A stretch of DNA of 64,000 nt from Alphaproteobacteria bacterium (lineage in GTDB: Bacteria > Pseudomonadota > Alphaproteobacteria > Rhodospirillales > Rhodospirillaceae): assembly GCA_003246625.1 (NCBI GenBank), contig QJZR01000009.1:44824-108823 (forward strand). Direction: 5' to 3'. The first letter of the stretch is position 1. The number at the start of each line of letters is the position of its first letter. A program made the position numbers and the translations under genes. Positions 11,024 to 19,681 of this stretch are shown piece after piece. The notes below the pieces were generated by a model that did no database searches, had not been told where the DNA came from, and saw nothing but the letters and a program-made list of their open reading frames with translations.

Positions 11024-12601
11024 CTAGACCGGCAGCGGCAGAGCGGACGGCCGACGGCGGCGCGCCCAAAGATAGACCTGAAGCCTGGTCACCATCACCG
11101 CGGTGAACATCGAGGTCAGGATGCCCAGACTGAGCGTCACCGCGAAGCCGCGCACCGGGCCGGAACCGAACTGATAGAGCAGCGCGGCGGCGGCCAGCGT
11201 GGTGATGTTGGCGTCGAAAATGGTGGCGAAGGCACGCGAGAAACCGGCCTCGATCGAACTCAGCACCGAACGGCCGAGCGAAGCTTCTTCCCGCATGCGT
11301 TCGAAAATCAGAACGTTGGCGTCCACCGCCATGCCCATGGTCAGCACGATACCGGCGATACCGGGCAGGGTCAGGGTGGCGCCGATCGCCGACAGGCAGC
11401 CGACCAGCAACATCATGTTGATCAGCAGGGCGATGTCGGCGAACAACCCCAGCAAGCCATAGGCGAACAGCATGAAGCCGACCACCAGGCACAGGCCGAC
11501 CAGGCTGGCGACCATGCCGGCCCTGATCGAGTCCGCGCCCAGGCTGGGACCGACGGAGCGTTCCTCGAGGAAGGTGATCGAGGTCGGCAACGCGCCGGAG
11601 CGCAGCACCAAGGCCAGATCGTTCGCCCCCTGCGTCGAGAAGCCGCCGGTGATGACGCCGCTGCCCTGCATGATCGGGCCACGGATGTTGGGCGCGCTGA
11701 CCACCTTGTTGTCGAGAACGATGGCCAGGCTGCGGCCGACGTTGTCCTGGGTCACCTTGCCGAACAGGCGTCCGCCCAGGGCGTCGAAACGGAACGAAAC
11801 CACCGGCGCCCCCTGGTCGAAGGTGGGCTGCGCGTCGACCAGATGCTCGCCCGCGACCTCGACCTTCTTGCGCACCACGTAATACCGCTTCTGTCCCTGC
11901 GGACCGGTATCCAGCCCTTCCAGCAGCATCGAACCGGGCGGCACCCGGCCCTTCATCGCATCCTCGACCGAGGTTTCCATGTCGAGCAGGTGGAAGGTCA
12001 TGCGCGCCGTCTTGCCGATCACCTCGCGCGCGCGCTTGGGGTCGGAAACGCCGGGCAACTGCACGACGATGCGGTTGTTGCCCTGGCGCTGGATCGAGGG
12101 TTCGCGGGTGCCCAGTTCGTCGATGCGCTTGCGCACGATTTCCAGGGTGGTGGACAGGGCGCCCTCCATCATCTCGCGGCGCGCCTTCTCGCCGTAGGAG
12201 ATGCGGATCTTGCCCTGGTCGTCGATCTCGACGTCGGCGTTGGGAATGGCGTTGCGCAAGGCGGAGCGGGCCTGCGCGTATTCCGTCTCGCCGCCGAGGA
12301 TGGTGGCGACCACCGCCTCTTGCTGCACCGAAAGGCCGGTATAGCGCATCTTGCCGGTGCGCATCGCACCGCGCGCCACGTCCAGAACGCCCTCCAGCTT
12401 GTCCTTGATCAGCCCGGCGGTATCGAGTTCGAGCAGCAGGTGCGAACCGCCCTGAAGGTCGAGCCCCAGGCTGAGCGGCTGCATCCAGCCCGGCAGGGAC
12501 TCGCGCTGCTGCGGTCCCAGCAGATTGGGCACGGAGAACAAAGCGCCCGCAGCCACGCAAAGGGCGACAAGGGCGATTTTCCACTTCTGGAAATACAGCA
12601 T
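11024..12601 (-). CDS. secD: Protein translocase subunit SecD
   Basis: Partner of SecF, 525 residues, with a large periplasmic P1 domain between the first two membrane segments. The hallmark LGLDLQGGSHLLLE lies at about residues 47-60, and GMAVDANVLIFERMREE in the fourth/fifth-segment region is the conserved proton-relay and pore motif. Spacing to yajC (55 bases) and secF (12 bases) supports one operon. It is of the separate-SecD type, not a SecDF fusion. Confidence 0.97.
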   Translation of the reverse strand: MLYFQKWKIALVALCVAAGALFSVPNLLGPQQRESLPGWMQPLSLGLDLQGGSHLLLELDTAGLIKDKLEGVLDVARGAMRTGKMRYTGLSVQQEAVVATILGGETEYAQARSALRNAIPNADVEIDDQGKIRISYGEKARREMMEGALSTTLEIVRKRIDELGTREPSIQRQGNNRIVVQLPGVSDPKRAREVIGKTARMTFHLLDMETSVEDAMKGRVPPGSMLLEGLDTGPQGQKRYYVVRKKVEVAGEHLVDAQPTFDQGAPVVSFRFDALGGRLFGKVTQDNVGRSLAIVLDNKVVSAPNIRGPIMQGSGVITGGFSTQGANDLALVLRSGALPTSITFLEERSVGPSLGADSIRAGMVASLVGLCLVVGFMLFAYGLLGLFADIALLINMMLLVGCLSAIGATLTLPGIAGIVLTMGMAVDANVLIFERMREEASLGRSVLSSIEAGFSRAFATIFDANITTLAAAALLYQFGSGPVRGFAVTLSLGILTSMFTAVMVTRLQVYLWARRRRPSALPLPV

Positions 12602-12656
12602 CGAGGAACCTTCAGGCAGTCGAGGGCTCCGCCGCCCGAAGGCGGCGGATCGCGGA

Positions 12657-13064
12657 TTACTTACCGCCCAGCAGACGGCGCAGCTTCGAACCGGCGGCGG
12701 GCTTTTCCGCCTCTCCGGCTTCGCCTTCCGCCTTGGCGGGGGCTTCCGCCGCCATGGCGGCGCGTTCCTTGTAGAGGCCCAGCACGCTTTCGCGGGTAAC
12801 GCGGAAGCGGATGTTCTCGGCGACTTCGATGGTCAGTTCGTCGTCGGAGGCCTTGGTCACCGTCCCGATGATGCCGCCGCCAGCGACGATGCGGTCACCG
12901 CGCTTGATGCCGGCCAGCAGCGCCTTGTGTTCCTTGGCGCGCTTCTGCTGCGGACGGATCAACAGGAAATAGAAGACCACGAAAACCAGGACCAGCGGCA
13001 GCATCTGCTCGAACCCGAAGGCCGGGGCGCCGGCGGTCTGGGCGAAGGCGGGCGAAATCAGCAT
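12657..13064 (-). CDS. yajC: Preprotein translocase subunit YajC
   Basis: Small Sec accessory membrane protein that associates with SecDF. From the ATG at 13064, which has GGAG about 9 bases upstream, the protein is 135 residues and starts MLISPAFAQTAG, typical for alphaproteobacterial YajC. An earlier in-frame ATG at 13082 would add six residues. One membrane segment (about residues 19-37, LPLVLVFVVFYFLLI) is followed by RPQQKRAKEHK and a beta-rich domain with GDRIVAGGGIIGTV. The C-terminus carries an unusually long Ala/Glu-rich tail ending SKLRRLLGGK. Confidence 0.95.
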   Translation of the reverse strand: MLISPAFAQTAGAPAFGFEQMLPLVLVFVVFYFLLIRPQQKRAKEHKALLAGIKRGDRIVAGGGIIGTVTKASDDELTIEVAENIRFRVTRESVLGLYKERAAMAAEAPAKAEGEAGEAEKPAAGSKLRRLLGGK

Positions 13065-13230
13065 GTATCGAAAGCTCCTCATCGGCAGGCCCGGACACGG
13101 GCGATTCGACGGACTATAACGATCAGGGGCAGAGATTCAATGTTTAACAGATGTCGGATTTGTGATTGTCTCTCGCCTCGGGCGGCGGAAACGCTCGTCT
13201 CTCCCCATCCCCGCCTCGGGAGGTAAGCCG

Positions 13231-14097
13231 ATGAACGAATTCGCGCAAGTCCTGGCCACCCTGGAACGCATCGCCGATGCCCTGGAACGCCAAAATCCGC
13301 CGCGCGAGGCGGTCCGCGTCGCCGCCGACGCCGACGCCTTCGTCTGGCATACCGATCCCGATGCCCTGCTGCCGGTGGCGCGGGTCAACCGCCTGCCGCT
13401 CTCCCTGCTGAAGGGGGTGGCGCAGCAAAAGGACGCCCTGCTCGACAACACCCTGCGCTTCGCCAAGGGATTGCCCGCCAACAACGCGCTGCTGTGGGGA
13501 GCGCGCGGTACCGGCAAATCGTCGCTGGTCAAGGCGGTGCACGCCGAAACCAACGCGATCGCCGGCGCGGGCATCGCCATGGTCGAGGTGATGCGCGAGG
13601 ACATTCCCACCCTGCCGCGCCTGATGCGCCACCTGAAGGACAGCGGCCGCCGCTTCCTTTTGTTCTGCGACGACCTGTCGTTCGAGAACCAGGACGAAAG
13701 CTACAAGTCGCTGAAGTCGATTCTCGACGGCGGGCTGGAGGGACGGCCGGATTCGGTCCTCTTCTACGCCACCTCGAACCGCCGCCACCTGATGAGCCGC
13801 CAGATGATCGACAACGAACGGGCGAACGCCATCCACCAGGGCGAGGCGGTGGAGGAAAAGGTCTCCCTCTCCGACCGCTTCGGCATGTGGCTGGGCTTCC
13901 ACAACATGGACCAGGAAACCTATTTCGAGATCATCCGCGGCTATTGCGCGGCGACCGGCATCGACATGCCGGACGCGGACGTGCAGGCGAAGGCCCTGGA
14001 GTGGTCGATGACGCGCGGCGGTCGCTCCGGCCGCGTCGCCTGGCAATTCTTCCTCGACCTTTGCGGACGGCTCGGCGTGATGCCGAAGTTCGAGTAG
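13231..14097 (+). CDS. DUF815-family AAA-like ATPase
   Basis: Predicted cytoplasmic P-loop ATPase of 288 residues, family DUF815. It has Walker A WGARGTGKSS (about residues 89-98), Walker B RFLLFCDDLSFE (about 140-151), a sensor-like FYATSNRRHLM, and SLSDRFGMWLGF further on. The ATG at 13231 has a strong GGGAGG ribosome-binding site; the frame is open upstream without supporting features. It is divergent from yajC, an arrangement seen repeatedly in alphaproteobacteria. The cellular role of the family is not established, and the location next to the Sec accessory operon does not prove a link. Confidence 0.85.
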   Translation: MNEFAQVLATLERIADALERQNPPREAVRVAADADAFVWHTDPDALLPVARVNRLPLSLLKGVAQQKDALLDNTLRFAKGLPANNALLWGARGTGKSSLVKAVHAETNAIAGAGIAMVEVMREDIPTLPRLMRHLKDSGRRFLLFCDDLSFENQDESYKSLKSILDGGLEGRPDSVLFYATSNRRHLMSRQMIDNERANAIHQGEAVEEKVSLSDRFGMWLGFHNMDQETYFEIIRGYCAATGIDMPDADVQAKALEWSMTRGGRSGRVAWQFFLDLCGRLGVMPKFE

Positions 14098-14125
14098 GAT
14101 CGGGCCAGGCGCCGCCCGGACCCGC

Positions 14126-14161
14126 AAAGGGCCTTGGGCTGTTTGCCCCGATTCCCTTTTT
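14126..14161 (+). terminator. Imperfect terminator after the DUF815 gene
   Basis: AAAGGG (14126-14131) pairs with CCCTTT (14154-14159), with an inner GGGC/GCCC pairing, followed by further T. It lies in the convergent 102-base gap with nlpD. The stem is imperfect. Confidence 0.45.
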
Positions 14162-14199
14162 CGCCGCGTAAGCGGCCGTCGTCGTCATCGCAACGATTT

Positions 14200-15129
14200 T
14201 CAGTTCAGAAACTTCATGGGATCAACGGCTTTCGAGCCTTCCCTAACCTCGAAATGCAACTGCGGCGAAGTCACCGAACCGGTCTGTCCGACCGAGGCGA
14301 CGATCTGGCCGCGTTTCACCGTGGCGCCGCGTTGCACCTTGATCTCGTCGGCGTGGGCATAGGTGGTGATCAGCCCGCCCTGGTGCTTGATCAGCAGCAT
14401 GTTGCCGAAGCCCTTGAGCTCGTTTCCGGCATAGGCGACCACCCCGGATTCGGCGGCGCGCACCGAGGTGCCCAGCTTCGCGGAAATGTTGATGCCGTCG
14501 TTGCGCATGCCCTTGGCCACCGAACCGAAGGGCACCACCACCCGTCCGCGGACCGGCCAGTCGAGCCCCCTGCCCTGGCGCGGCGGCGGCTGCGGCACCG
14601 CCGTGGCCTTGGGCGGCGGCGCGGACGGCACGGCGGCGGTCCTCTCTTCCGCCGGTGGCGCGGACGTCGTGGTGGTGGCGGTCCGCACGGCGGGCGGATT
14701 GGCAGTGCTGCCGGGCAACACCAGAACCTGGCCGATATGAATGGTATAGGGCGCCGCCAAGTCGTTGGCGCGAACCAGCGCGCTCATGTCCACGCCATGG
14801 ATCTGCGCGATGCGATAAACCGTTTCGCCGCGCTTCACCGTATGGGTCGGCCGCATCGGAATCCGCAGCACCTGACCGACTTGCAGGGCGTAGGGCGGGG
14901 TCAGGCCGTTGGCCTGGATCAACAGACGCATCGGCACGCCGTTGGCGGTGGCGATGCGATAGACCGTGTCGCCGCGCCGCACCACGTACTGGCCCGCACC
15001 GGCGCGCACCGTCGAACCGCCGGACGAACCGCCGCGTCCGTCGAACAGCGAGTAGAGGCGCGGCCCCGAGCATCCCGCGACCAGCGCGAGGACGGCGAGC
15101 ATCGCCAAATGGGGGAGAAGTCTCCTCAT
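14200..15129 (-). CDS. nlpD: LysM/M23-fold lipoprotein, NlpD-like amidase activator
   Basis: Envelope lipoprotein of 309 residues. From the ATG at 15129 it starts MRRLLPHLAML with a lipobox LVAGCSG. Two LysM peptidoglycan-binding repeats follow (YVVRRGDTVYRIA and HTVKRGETVYRIA), then a Pro/Ala-rich linker and a LytM/M23 domain near the C-terminus. The zinc ligands of active endopeptidases are degraded: the HxxxD segment reads NDGINIS and the HLH motif reads SPQLHFEV. This points to an EnvC/NlpD-type activator of cell-wall amidases, not a peptidase. A TTG at 15165 is an alternative start adding 12 residues. It follows pcm, as in many proteobacteria. Confidence 0.87.
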   Translation of the reverse strand: MRRLLPHLAMLAVLALVAGCSGPRLYSLFDGRGGSSGGSTVRAGAGQYVVRRGDTVYRIATANGVPMRLLIQANGLTPPYALQVGQVLRIPMRPTHTVKRGETVYRIAQIHGVDMSALVRANDLAAPYTIHIGQVLVLPGSTANPPAVRTATTTTSAPPAEERTAAVPSAPPPKATAVPQPPPRQGRGLDWPVRGRVVVPFGSVAKGMRNDGINISAKLGTSVRAAESGVVAYAGNELKGFGNMLLIKHQGGLITTYAHADEIKVQRGATVKRGQIVASVGQTGSVTSPQLHFEVREGSKAVDPMKFLN

Positions 15130-15175
15130 GAGCGCCACTATACGGGCCCCCCGCCGCTTCGACAACGCCGAGCGC

Positions 15176-15820
15176 TCATGGCGCGTCGGCCGGAGGAAGC
15201 CCGGAAACCAGGGGAACGAAGCGCACCGGGAACAAGGGCTCGGTGGCGAAGCCTGCCTCGGAACGGCGCACCCGCACCACCTGTTGGCCGCCCGACGGCA
15301 GATCCACAGGCGCCACCAGAACCCCGCCCACCGCCAACTGATCCAGCAGGCCTTGCGGCAGTTCCGCCGCCGAGGCGGTCAGCAGGATGCGGTCGAACGG
15401 CGCCTGAGCCGCCCACCCCTTGGCGCCATCGCCGTGCATGGCGACGACGTTGGTCAGGCGCAGGCCGCGCAGCCGCGCCTCCGCCTCGGCCAGCAGCGGA
15501 CGATGCCGTTCCAGGGTATAGACGCGGCGGCACAGGTGGCACAGAACCGCCGTCTGATAGCCCGATCCGGTGCCGACCTCCAGCACCTTGCAGCGCGACG
15601 TGATTTCGAGGGCCTGGGTCATCAGCCCCACCACCAGCGGCTGGCTGATCGTCTGGCCGCAACCGATCGGCAGGGCGGCGTTGTCCCACGCCTGGTCGGA
15701 AAACGGCTCGGCGACGAACAGGTCGCGCGGCACCGTTTCGATCGCCGCCAACACCCGCGTATCGGAAACCCCGCAGCGCCGCAGTTCCATCAGCAAACGG
15801 ATGCGCAACGCCGGGTTCAT
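15176..15820 (-). CDS. pcm: Protein-L-isoaspartate O-methyltransferase
   Basis: SAM-dependent repair enzyme methylating isoaspartyl residues in damaged proteins. It has 214 residues, the usual length. Visible motifs are PRDLFV, GCGQTISQP (substrate loop), VLEVGTGSGYQTAVL (SAM motif I, about residues 79-93) and PFDRILLTASAAELP. The ATG at 15820 lies 17 bases after the surE stop, giving the classical order surE-pcm-nlpD. A second family member occurs at 37039-37689. Confidence 0.95.
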   Translation of the reverse strand: MNPALRIRLLMELRRCGVSDTRVLAAIETVPRDLFVAEPFSDQAWDNAALPIGCGQTISQPLVVGLMTQALEITSRCKVLEVGTGSGYQTAVLCHLCRRVYTLERHRPLLAEAEARLRGLRLTNVVAMHGDGAKGWAAQAPFDRILLTASAAELPQGLLDQLAVGGVLVAPVDLPSGGQQVVRVRRSEAGFATEPLFPVRFVPLVSGLPPADAP

Positions 15821-15837
15821 CGCGCCCCCTCCCCGCG

Positions 15838-16647
15838 TCAGGCCTTGCAACCGGTGTCGAGCAGACCGGACAGATGGTCCAGGGCGGCACGATGGGTCAG
15901 GTTGACCGAAAGCGGCGTGACGGTGATCCAGCCCTCGGAACTGCGTTCCATGTCGCAGCCGGTAACCAGGCGGGTATCCGAATGCAGCAGGCCGATCCAG
16001 ATATAGGGGCGATTGCGCGGGTCGACCCGTTCCACCAACTGGTCGCCCAGCTTGTGGTGGCCCTGCGACGTCAGCGCGGTTCCCTTCACCGCGGCGGCGG
16101 CGACGTCGGGGAAGTTGATGCTGATCAGGGCGTCCTGCGGCCAGCCGCGCGCGCACAAACGGCGGATCAGGTCGGGGGCATGCACCTCGGCGGTGCGCCA
16201 TTTCACCGCCTCTTGCGGCGTCAGCACCTGGCTTAAGGCAATCGCGGGCACCCCCAGCAAGGTCCCTTCCATCGCCGCGGCGATGGTGCCGGAATAGGTG
16301 ACGTCGTCGCCCAGGTTGGCGCCACGGTTGACGCCGGAAATCACCAGATCCGGCTTGGCGTCCTTCATGAACTTGTTGATCGCCAGCAGCACGCAGTCGG
16401 TGGGGGTTCCCTCCACCGCGAAGCGCCGCTCCGAGACCTGCCGCCAGCGCAACGGCCGATGCAGGGTCAGCGAATGTCCGGCGCCGCTTTGTTCGGTTTC
16501 CGGGGCGACCACCCAGGCTTCCATGCCGAGGGCGAGGACGATGCTCTCCAGCACCTTGAGGCCCGGCGCGTGGATGCCGTCGTCGTTGGTCAAAAGGACG
16601 CGCGCGCCCGCGAGCTCGGGAAGGGAGAACGTCGCCGCGTCGGTCAT
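15838..16647 (-). CDS. surE: 5'/3'-nucleotidase SurE
   Basis: Cytoplasmic metal-dependent survival-protein phosphatase acting on nucleoside monophosphates. It has 269 residues. The metal and phosphate motifs are [13 protein letters not shown] (residues 18-30, Asp-Asp pair), [21 protein letters not shown] and [18 protein letters not shown]. Its ATG overlaps the serS stop by four bases (ATGA), implying translational coupling. Confidence 0.96.
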   Translation of the reverse strand: MTDAATFSLPELAGARVLLTNDDGIHAPGLKVLESIVLALGMEAWVVAPETEQSGAGHSLTLHRPLRWRQVSERRFAVEGTPTDCVLLAINKFMKDAKPDLVISGVNRGANLGDDVTYSGTIAAAMEGTLLGVPAIALSQVLTPQEAVKWRTAEVHAPDLIRRLCARGWPQDALISINFPDVAAAAVKGTALTSQGHHKLGDQLVERVDPRNRPYIWIGLLHSDTRLVTGCDMERSSEGWITVTPLSVNLTHRAALDHLSGLLDTGCKA

Positions 16648-17924
16648 GCGCCACCCTTGAGCAGCGAAACCCCGCCCATGTAGGGGCGCAACGCGTCGGG
16701 AACCACCACCGAGCCGTCCGCCTGCTGGAAGTTCTCCAGCACCGCGACCAGAGCGCGCCCCACCGCGAGGCCGGAGCCGTTCAGGGTGTGGAGGAAACGG
16801 GTGCCCTTCGCCTCGCCCGACGGACGGAAGCGCGCGCCCATCCGCCGCGCCTGATAGTCGCCGCAGGTCGAGCAGCTGGAAATCTCGCGATAGCGGTTCT
16901 GGCCGGGCAGCCAGACCTCGATGTCGAAGGTCCGCCGCGCCGTCGCCCCCATGTCGCCGGCACACAGGGTGACCACGCGATACGGCAGTTCCAGGCGCTT
17001 CAGCACGTTTTCGGCGCAGCCCAGCATGCGCAGCTGTTCCTCGTCGGAATTGTCCGGCGCCACCACCGAGACCATTTCCACCTTGTAGAACTGGTGCTGA
17101 CGGATCATGCCGCGGGTGTCCTTGCCCGCCGCCCCCGCCTCGGAACGGAAGCACGCGGTCAGCGCGGTGAAGCGCTTCGGCAGGTCCTTTTCCTCCAGAA
17201 TGGTCTCCGCCACCAGGTTGGTCAGCGGCACCTCGGCGGTGGGGATCAGCCAGAAACCGTTCTCGGTACGGAACAGATCCTCGGAGAACTTCGGCAACTG
17301 GCCGGTACCACGCACCGCGTTGTCGCGCACCAGAACCGGCGGCGACACCTCGGTATAGCCGTGTTCGGCGGTGTGCATGTCCAGCATCAACTGGCCGAGG
17401 GCGCGTTCCATGCGGGCCATCGCGCCCTTGAGGACGACGAACCGCGCCCCCGACAGCTTCGCCGCGTCGTCGAACGACATCAGGCCCATTTTCTCGCCGA
17501 TCGCGTCGTGTTCCTTCGCCGCGAAGCCGAACGCGCGCGGCGTGCCGACGCGGCTGCGTTCGACGTTGGCGTTCTCGTCCAGTCCCTCGGGCACGTCGTC
17601 GGCGGGGATATTGGGAATGCCCAGCAGCAGCATTTCCAGGTCCGCGCCCTTCTGCTTTTCCTGTTCCTCGGTCTCGGTCATCCTCTGCTTGAGGGCGGCG
17701 ACCTCCTCGATCAGGGCGGCGGCGTCGCCGCCCGCCTTCTTCACCGCGCCGACCTGACGCGAGGCCTCGTTGCGGCGGGCCTGCATCTCCTGCCAGGCGG
17801 TCTGCAAGGCGCGGCGGTCGCGGTCGAGGGCGATCACCGCCTCGGCCATCGCGGGCTTGCCGCGCCGCGCCAGGGCGGCGTCGAGGATTTCGGGATTGTC
17901 GCGGATGACGCGGATGTCGAGCAT
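16644..17924 (-). CDS. serS: Serine-tRNA ligase
   Basis: Class II aminoacyl-tRNA synthetase charging tRNA-Ser and tRNA-Sec, 426 residues. The N-terminal tRNA-binding coiled coil spans about residues 30-105. Motif 2 ([22 protein letters not shown]) and motif 3 ([19 protein letters not shown]) are intact. The ATG has an AAGGTGGG ribosome-binding site, and a plausible sigma70 promoter lies about 60 bases upstream (17984-18012). It is the first gene of serS-surE-pcm-nlpD. Confidence 0.97.
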   Translation of the reverse strand: MLDIRVIRDNPEILDAALARRGKPAMAEAVIALDRDRRALQTAWQEMQARRNEASRQVGAVKKAGGDAAALIEEVAALKQRMTETEEQEKQKGADLEMLLLGIPNIPADDVPEGLDENANVERSRVGTPRAFGFAAKEHDAIGEKMGLMSFDDAAKLSGARFVVLKGAMARMERALGQLMLDMHTAEHGYTEVSPPVLVRDNAVRGTGQLPKFSEDLFRTENGFWLIPTAEVPLTNLVAETILEEKDLPKRFTALTACFRSEAGAAGKDTRGMIRQHQFYKVEMVSVVAPDNSDEEQLRMLGCAENVLKRLELPYRVVTLCAGDMGATARRTFDIEVWLPGQNRYREISSCSTCGDYQARRMGARFRPSGEAKGTRFLHTLNGSGLAVGRALVAVLENFQQADGSVVVPDALRPYMGGVSLLKGGA

Positions 17925-17983
17925 GGGAACCCACCTTGGTGAAAACCGGCGCGCCGCCCAGGGAATCCGGCGGCGACAGCGGT

Positions 17984-18012
17984 TTTATATCCCCGGCGCG
18001 GGGCGCCGTCCA
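17984..18012 (-). promoter_or_regulatory. Predicted sigma70 promoter of serS
   Basis: On the minus strand: -35 TGGACG (18012-18007), 17-base spacer, -10 TATAAA (17989-17984). That is 4/6 and 5/6 matches to consensus, about 60 bases before the serS ATG. It would let serS be transcribed separately from tatABC. Confidence 0.5.
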
Positions 18013-18019
18013 CCCGCGA

Positions 18020-18850
18020 TCACGGCGCGGGCGGCACCGATTCCCCCGCCTCTTCCGCCGCCTCGGCGGCGGCACGGGCGCGCTCGACCTGGCGGCAGGC
18101 GATGATCGAGCCCTCGTACAACAGCATCAAGGGCACGGCCAGCAGAACCTGGCTCAGGATGTCGGGCGGCGTCAGCACCGCGCCGACGACGAAGGCGACG
18201 ACCACGGCATAGCGCCGCTTTTCGGCCAGGGCCTTGCTGCTGACCAGGCCGACGCGGGCCAAAAGGGTCAACAACACCGGCAACTGGAAGCAGATGCCGA
18301 AGGCAAAGATCAGGGTCATGATCAGGGACAGGTATTCCCCGACCCGCGCTTCCAGTTCGATCGGCAGCACGGTTTCCCCGGCCTGGGTCTGGAACCCCAG
18401 CAGGAACGACCAGGCCAGCGGAATGACCAGGAAATAGACCAGCGCCGCGCCCAGCATGAACAACAGTGGGCTGGCCACCAGAAACGGCAGGAAGGCGCCG
18501 CGTTCGTGCTTGTAAAGGCCTGGGGCGACGAACAGCCAAAGCTGCGTCGCGATCACCGGAAACGACAGGAACAGCGCGCCGAAGGCGGCCACCTTGACCT
18601 GGGTGAAGAACCCTTCGGTCAGGGCGGTATAGATCATCCGCTGGGTGCCCCCCACCTCGGCCATCACCCTGGCCAGGGGACGCATCAGGATGTCGTAGAT
18701 GTCGAGCGACAGCCAATAGCACAGGGCGAACGCCAAAACGAAACCCAGCGCGGCATAGAACAGGCGGCGGCGCAGCTCGATCAGGTGTTCGAGCAACGGC
18801 ATCGGGGTGTCGCCCTCCGGGCCTTCCGGCAGGTCGGCTTCGTCGGTCAT
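18020..18850 (-). CDS. tatC: Sec-independent protein translocase TatC
   Basis: Multi-spanning receptor for twin-arginine signal peptides, 276 residues with six expected membrane segments. Family motifs: MPLLEHLIELRRRL (N-terminal conserved loop with Glu-Leu-Arg), FPVIATQLWLFVAPGLYKHER and TPPDILSQ. The ATG overlaps the tatB stop by four bases. The order tatA-tatB-tatC is standard. Confidence 0.97.
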   Translation of the reverse strand: MTDEADLPEGPEGDTPMPLLEHLIELRRRLFYAALGFVLAFALCYWLSLDIYDILMRPLARVMAEVGGTQRMIYTALTEGFFTQVKVAAFGALFLSFPVIATQLWLFVAPGLYKHERGAFLPFLVASPLLFMLGAALVYFLVIPLAWSFLLGFQTQAGETVLPIELEARVGEYLSLIMTLIFAFGICFQLPVLLTLLARVGLVSSKALAEKRRYAVVVAFVVGAVLTPPDILSQVLLAVPLMLLYEGSIIACRQVERARAAAEAAEEAGESVPPAP

Positions 18851-19209
18851 TTCGTCGGCTCCGCCTTGGGCGTTTCGGCAACCGGCGCGTCCGGCGCGGC
18901 GGCGTCGGCGTTCACCGCATCGGCGGTCTCATGCAGGGTGTCGCGCATCGCGCGGTCGGGATCGACGGTATCCTCGACGATGCGGCCGAAGTCGGCGGTG
19001 CGGGCGGTCTCGGCGGCCTTGCGCACGTCCTCCAGCTCGGCCTCGCGGATCATGTCGTCCACTTGCGCGCGCAGCCCCGCCGACAACGAGCGTAAACGCG
19101 CCATGAAGCGCCCCAGCGTGCGCAGAGTCGCGGGAAGCTCCTTGGGCCCGATCACCATGACCGCGACCACGGCAACCAGAAGCAGTTCCCATCCGCCGAT
19201 ATCAAACAT
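18847..19209 (-). CDS. tatB: Sec-independent protein translocase TatB
   Basis: Single-span Tat component that binds TatC and the substrate signal peptide. It has 120 residues: MFDIGGWELLLVAVVAVMV membrane helix, the hinge GPKELP, then an amphipathic helix and an acidic, Ala-rich tail. The Glu within the first membrane helix (WELLL) is typical of TatB and distinguishes it from TatA. Confidence 0.95.
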   Translation of the reverse strand: MFDIGGWELLLVAVVAVMVIGPKELPATLRTLGRFMARLRSLSAGLRAQVDDMIREAELEDVRKAAETARTADFGRIVEDTVDPDRAMRDTLHETADAVNADAAAPDAPVAETPKAEPTK

Positions 19210-19248
19210 CGTCCGACGTCGTCCCGAAGCGTCGATGAGGGGAAAGGA

Positions 19249-19440
19249 TCAACCCTTGGCGGGCGGCTCGCCGCCGTCCTTGTCGATCTGCTTGGGAGAC
19301 GCGTCCTCGTCCTTCAGACCCTTCTTGAAGGCGTTGACGCCCTTGGCGACGTCGCCCATCAGACGCGGAATCTTGCCCGCCCCGAACAGCAGCAGAATCA
19401 CCAAGACGATCAGAAGAATTTGCAACGGCCCAAGGCTCAT
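19249..19440 (-). CDS. tatA: Sec-independent protein translocase TatA
   Basis: Pore-forming Tat subunit, 63 residues: [19 protein letters not shown] membrane helix, [17 protein letters not shown] hinge and amphipathic helix, and a short charged tail ending EPPAKG. It is followed by tatB after 39 bases. It opens the minus-strand tatABC operon; upstream of it the divergent efflux cassette begins, so the 241-base gap is shared regulatory DNA. Confidence 0.96.
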   Translation of the reverse strand: MSLGPLQILLIVLVILLLFGAGKIPRLMGDVAKGVNAFKKGLKDEDASPKQIDKDGGEPPAKG

Positions 19441-19553
19441 CGGAATCTCTCTTTCTTTCGGAAAACTCAAAACAGCGTGGAACGCGGCCGCCCCTAGCCC
19501 GCCGGGATGATGACAGATATCGCCCACCCGTGCAATGCGAAGGCCCGCCCCAT

Positions 19554-19579
19554 ATTTCTGGACCGGACGGTCCAGAAAT
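19554..19579. promoter_or_regulatory. Palindromic operator O1 upstream of the emrAB-tetR cassette
   Basis: ATTTCTGGACC (19554-19564), a four-base centre, GGTCCAGAAAT (19569-19579): a perfect 11+11 inverted repeat. It shares the CTGGAC/GTCC core with a second palindrome centred 61 bases downstream. Symmetric sites of this kind are typical for TetR-family dimers, and a TetR gene closes this operon, so autoregulation is inferred. Confidence 0.7.
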
Positions 19580-19619
19580 CTCTTGCGGCGCGGCGTGGCG
19601 CGGCCTATATCCCCAAATC

Positions 19620-19635
19620 TGGACTGAGCAGTCCA
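19620..19635. promoter_or_regulatory. Palindromic operator O2 upstream of the emrAB-tetR cassette
   Basis: TGGACTG, AG centre, CAGTCCA: a perfect 7+7 palindrome, 46 bases before the emrA ATG. Together with O1 (centre-to-centre 61 bases, close to six helical turns) it would allow cooperative repression of the efflux promoter, and possibly of divergent tatA. Confidence 0.68.
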
Positions 19636-19681
19636 ATAAATCGGACGCCCGCGACGGCGCCGAAATCCCCGAGGAATATCG

